From Mytilus trossulus (Eukaryota > Mollusca > Bivalvia > Mytilida > Mytilidae), in NCBI RefSeq assembly GCF_036588685.1, contig NC_086379.1:75919727-75983726 (forward strand): a stretch of 64,000 bases of DNA, written 5' to 3'. Shown one piece after another: positions 59,601-64,000 of the stretch; the stretch's first letter is position 1, and every line of letters starts with the position of its first letter. The notes beneath the pieces were generated by a model, which ran no database searches, was not told where the DNA came from, and was given only the letters and a program-made list of their open reading frames with translations. Made by a program: the position numbers and the translations under genes.

Positions 59601-62600
59601 ATGAATGCTGCGGAAAATGAAAACATACCACTAAATTAATAATTTATCATCTTTAATGGAAGCTTTAATTTCACTATAGCACTTATGAATATAAACATTG
59701 GATTTGTTGTTCAATAAGTTAAAATAGTAAACTGTCAGCTACAGTATAACAGCTCACTGATGATACCCCTGCTTTCTGTAAGGTCAATTGAAAAACACCT
59801 GCACCAGTCAAATTACAAATCTATGTTGTCCTTTAAATTGGTATATTAGCTTAGAAAATAGATAATTAGCCAGAATATAACAGTTAAAACCAGTTTCATT
59901 TATGTTCTACCCATACTTTTGTCATTTTTGTTTAAACTGACATATGTTCAAAGTAAAACTATATATGACTCCAACATCCTTGATGGCGGATCTCATTAAT
60001 AGTTAAATTATTTGGGACAAAGTATCAAAAATTTCAAAAATTAAGTTTTCCTATAGACAATCATTATCCCTACCCGCAGATGGTGCTTCTATTATATCAC
60101 TTCGTCAGAGAAGCCTGTTTAAGTTATTAATGGTTGACAAGGGCAAAAATTACACAATTACGTAAATCTTTCTGAAGTTATAATAGCAAAAACAAATAGA
60201 GGCTCCAAAGCCAAAGTCGTAATGCATTATCTTGTTAAAGGGTTGTTCAGAGATAAATGTACCTAGGTGTCCAACACTTTTTTGTATACCCAACCACCAT
60301 AAGTATGTGTTCAATTGTAACAGAATTGTTTTGCTTCCACCCCACAATACTTTTTGCTCCCTGGAAAAGCCCTTAATTAAATGGGAAAAATGAATAAAAT
60401 GGGACAATAACAGATTCAACTAATCCACCTTTGTTCCCAGATTCTCTGTCATGGGAATTTACTCTTTGTTTTTTCAATTAATGCCAACTGCGCATGCTTG
60501 TCCTAAGAATTTGATAACTGTAATTTCAGCATTCAAAAAATATAAATTGGCATGCTCTGATTTTGTATACTGTTGAATAATAAAAAAAAGTTTAAATAAG
60601 TTGCCTACAATTTGTTTTCAGAGGCAAAAGTGAGACATATTTAATACCTCGTTGACCTGTTTCTGATATAAATTCACCAAATCTTTAACACTACCATTAC
60701 CACCATACCAATCTTTAACTGAAGGACCAAGTCTACAAACAAAGGGTAATTTCATTCTTATTTCAATAGCTTTAATATTTTAGCACCATTATTATTCAGA
60801 TATAACAAAGACTGAAATTGTTGACAAAATCAAGCAGTCACTAAGAATCATGTTATAGAAATTAATGCCTTCAAGAATATTCAGATACAATTTTCACCAA
60901 TTTTACTGGCATTTCAAGAAAACTGCTTTGACAAGACCTCAGACATTTTCATCACTATTTAATTTTGAAATAACATTCAAGATTGAAAAAACAAAATGAC
61001 ACCTACTCTGTATTTTCTGGTGTCTGAACAGACATTTTTTGCCTCTTTCTAGGCATTGTATTATATAATGGAGTTCTAGGATCTCGTGTAATTTTCTGTG
61101 GTGTCTGATAGTCCATGTTATAGAGAGCATACACACTGCCAGCAGTAGATAACTTCTTCTCAGGGGCACATTCTAACTTGGGATCTATACAGTGACTAGC
61201 AGGTTTGACACATTTACCAGGGGGACTCAAACATTGCTGCTGTACCTTCAGATAGCTGAACTTTGTAGCAAGGGATCTGTTACCATGGTTAACATGCTCA
61301 CTAGAAAGACAAAGAAGTGCATTTGAGGTTCCTTATATTTCTCAAATAGTTCAGTCAATCTAGCATAAATTTGACCCTAACATTGAAGTAATTGCAACAG
61401 AAGGTTTTAAGTTTTAAACTTTAGCATTATACCCAAACTATACACTGAAAAAAATCCCATAAAATCTAACTTGAAGAAACTAAAAAATCATGATGTTAAA
61501 ATCCCTATGGAGATTTGCATTGATATGGGAGATAACTCTGCAAAAAAAAAGGCAGAAATATCAATAAAATTAGATTTAAAATTATAACATTAATGCCTCT
61601 ATTCAACAAAATGTATTGATTCTTGAATTTTATCCATCTTTAGGGTATAACAAAGAACTCTAAAGGTGTTTTCCTATCTTTAATCAAGCTAAAACCTAGG
61701 TTTCATAATTCATAAGTTTACCATTTATTAGATATTTCAGCATGTCAAGGTAAAGAATCACAAATTGGATAAAACTTATTAAGCATATATTCTTCTTTTA
61801 GTGGTCCAAAGTTTCTTCTAATAAGGTAGATGCTGAACAAAAATAATTAACAGATAAACAATACCAAATGTTCACATTATTTTTACGAAATGGTCACCAA
61901 AAACTTAAAAATTCCCATAAGACTTCTATTTTATACATTTAATGAGCAGAATATTATATAATATAGTCAAATACGAACTTGCAACCCCATCAAAGTATCA
62001 TATTTTACATGAACTTTTAGAAAATCAACCAAAAACTGACCAAAAAAAAAGAAAAATTTTGCAGAGTTATCTCCCTGTCCAATGTTAATTTCCATAAGAA
62101 CTTAAAAATGCAAAATTTGAATTTGCTCAAGTTAGATTTTATGGGACTTTTTTCTGTGTATATATGGGACTTAAGAAAATGTTTTGAACCTGACCTCCTT
62201 TTATTGCTTTAGTAAGTTCATCAGTATCATGCAATGAAAGATGGCAGAATTTTCAAGTGTTCAAGTCATAAGAAACCTCAAATTAAAAAAAAATATGCAT
62301 ATGTTTTTTATAACTAAATGGATAGTTTTCATTATACCACTTATTTACATATACTTTTTTCTGATTTGTCCAAATTTGTCCACATTTAGAAGAAGTTTAC
62401 TTATTTTTAAGACATATTTTCGGTATGCATAGTGACCTGAGCGTAACCCTCCTCGTAAAAATCCTGTGATCGTAACACATGGATCTGTCATTAAAATAAA
62501 CAATTATCTGATTGTACATGTTAAACACATGCTCAATTCCCATGCTTTTAGTTATTTGTTTAATATAAGTTGACAATCGGTAAACTTCGGCTTCAAAACA

Positions 62601-63869
62601 TGGCATTTAATGAGCAGCCATATTTGTTAAATCATAACAGACAGAGAGAAAAAAAAATTGACGATTATACGATATATTTGCATAAAAAATGAAAAAATCC
62701 TGCACAGAGGACTTTGTTTATGATAAGGGCTGTTCCAGAAAATACTATGTCCCCCCCCCCCCCCCCCCCCCCAGGGACGGCACTTTTTTTTAACCCCCAC
62801 CACCCACAGAAATAAAATTTAATTAGAACAGCACTCCCTTTGCATTTTGTTATTTCAAATTACAACCACCCACATAATATTTAAAAAAAATTGCCTTCCC
62901 TGGGGGGACATAGTATTTTCTGGAACAGCCCTAAATACATGAATTGGATAAACATCATTTTTCACCACTCACTCGTTTCATATGACTTTAATATCTCATT
63001 GTACCATACAAAATAAAAAAGTCTACCTGGATAGCACCAAGTACTTATATCGTCAAAGTGAGTGGAAAAGTATTACAATGTGTTGAACTTTTTATTCATT
63101 ATTGTTTTTTGCCCCATTGATATACACCCTACATCACCTTTTACTCATGTTAATGCAAAGTTTCTTGATTTTTTAAGAAAATTGTTAAACTTTTTTACCT
63201 GACAGAACTACCAGCCTCACTTTCACTCTGTTCTGATGGGGCAACAAACTTCTGTTCCTCCTCTCTTTCCAATGGGAGAGAGAACTTCTGTTCATCGTCT
63301 TTGTTTACTCTGACAGTGTAGTAGTAATCTTTTCCTTGTTGTTCTTCTTTCAATTCCCAGTCTAAACTGAAGTAATAACAAACAGCATTTATATTTATCA
63401 TTCAAAAGATTTTTAACAGTTCTTTATAATCATATAAAAGTTAAGTCATTTTATTTTAAAACAAATTTAAATTATGAACATAATTGCATAGGATTGAAGA
63501 TAATAATGCAAATATTTGAGCAAAATTGATAGCTTAATAGACACTCTTATAAATTGATATATGTTGTTGAAGACAGTACATTGCTGTCTAGATGTCTTTT
63601 TTTAAGGTACATGGATGTCAAGCATTAGAAGTTCCTTGATGATATATTTTGTTACATATTTTCACTGGACAAATATTATAGTATTCTCTCTCAACAGAAT
63701 AAAGGGTATAGAAAATTTATCCCAGCAGAAACATATATTATGAAATTGCTTATAACAAAGTTTCAAGGAGAGCACATATACATTGACACAGTTGCTGCCT
63801 TGTTAACATTACACTTTACATACCTTTTAATTTGTATAAACCACTTGAATACAGATTTCAATATAAACA
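53618..63869 (-). CDS. Unrecognised multi-exon gene, 3' part
   Basis: Twelve coding exons in consistent phase give about 599 residues and a stop at 53618-53620; the 5' end lies beyond the window. Exons in transcript order: 63869-63824, 63366-63199, 61300-61007, 60732-60648, 59607-59542, 58915-58846, 57911-57816, 57072-56950, 55810-55725, 55400-54905, 54249-54161, 53797-53618. The product is mostly polar and low in obvious domains. It has an acidic Glu-rich start (LDWELKEEQQGKDYYY), TPQKITRDPRTPLYN, SVKDWYGGNGSVKDLVNLYQ, an acidic DSDEVSDWIDNELFRI helix, KKPKSKKKIQ, a long Lys/Ser/Tyr-rich segment and a Thr-rich end. There is no signal peptide or membrane segment in the visible part. The mix resembles scaffold or cytoskeleton-associated proteins, but I do not recognise the family. 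Confidence 0.75.
56020..56705. mobile_element. Candidate piggyBac-like MITE
   Basis: The left end is TTAACCCTTTCGCTGATG (from 56020). The right end read inward is ATAACCCTTTCCCCGATT (to about 56701), so AACCCTTTC plus most of the next seven bases match. A TTAA at the left and TTAT or a nearby TTAA at the right loosely fit a TTAA target. Two 'gatgagtccc(a/g)' blocks lie near the left end. The 107-codon minus-strand frame inside (56147-56470) has no transposase motif. Confidence 0.5.
57362..57515. repeat. Second copy of the 'ggatttcggga' repeat
   Basis: It aligns with 22565-22760 ('aggacctttattgggactcc', 'ttttaagctcaggatttggg', 'gatcaggacccctcc'). It is in an intron of the right-hand gene. Confidence 0.7.
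62724..62934. mobile_element. 205-bp Harbinger-type MITE
   Basis: The element is 62727-62931 with about 30-bp inverted ends starting GGGCTGTTCCAGAAAATACT. It is flanked by TAA at 62724-62726 and 62932-62934, fitting a TWA target duplication. A run of about 22 C follows the left end. It is in an intron of the right-hand gene. The GGG start and TAA duplication are shared with 39791-41685, but the end sequences differ. Confidence 0.75.
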
Positions 63870-64000
63870 CTAAAAATTAAAGCCTTAATAGATGATGCTT
63901 CAATCTCATATCACCACATAGACTCCATCATTGAAAATTGTTGTTTACCGTATAAATCGTTAAATAAGCCGCAGGTTTTTTTCTCTGTCTTTGTCCCTGC

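Overview
This window is eukaryotic nuclear DNA. It is AT-rich, its genes are split by long introns with GT...AG borders, and it carries many dispersed repeats and DNA transposons. Several repeats resemble ones I associate with marine mussels and other bivalves: the 'gatgtggtatgagtgccaat' type, the 'aagtgatgagaaaagctcac' type and the 'gtaggtggggcata' type. A mytilid-like bivalve is my best guess. That is inference, not a database result.

Layout. 1-9.9 kb: no recognisable host gene; repeats, two foldbacks, a 409-bp tandem duplication and two short elements with inverted arrays of short motifs (4.83-5.56 kb and 5.66-6.21 kb). 9.92-12.43 kb: an apparently intact MULE-type DNA transposon with 8-bp target duplications, motif (iteron) arrays at both ends and a two-exon FLYWCH + MULE transposase gene. 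13.5-36.2 kb, minus strand: a complete UBE2O gene (E2/E3 hybrid ubiquitin-conjugating enzyme). I could assemble it as 18 coding exons with consistent phases, 1326 codons plus stop. Its introns hold SINE-like, minisatellite, foldback and dispersed repeats. 39.36-39.63 kb, plus strand: an intronless SMDT1/EMRE gene (mitochondrial calcium uniporter regulator), followed 164 bp later by a Harbinger-like element (39.79-41.68 kb). 41.7-47.2 kb: dispersed repeats only. 47.2-51.4 kb: a three-level transposon nest, with an iteron MULE inside a second MULE inside a hAT element, each level with its own target duplication. 53.6-63.9 kb, minus strand: the 3' part (12 coding exons) of a multi-exon gene I cannot name, which runs off the right edge.

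The host genes are not functionally linked in any way the sequence shows. UBE2O and SMDT1 are divergent, with about 3.2 kb between their coding starts. The most interesting layer is the mobile DNA. Two MULE copies with related transposases share terminal bases and 8-bp duplications but carry unrelated subterminal iterons. Two further short elements in the window have the same inverted-iteron design with yet other motifs.
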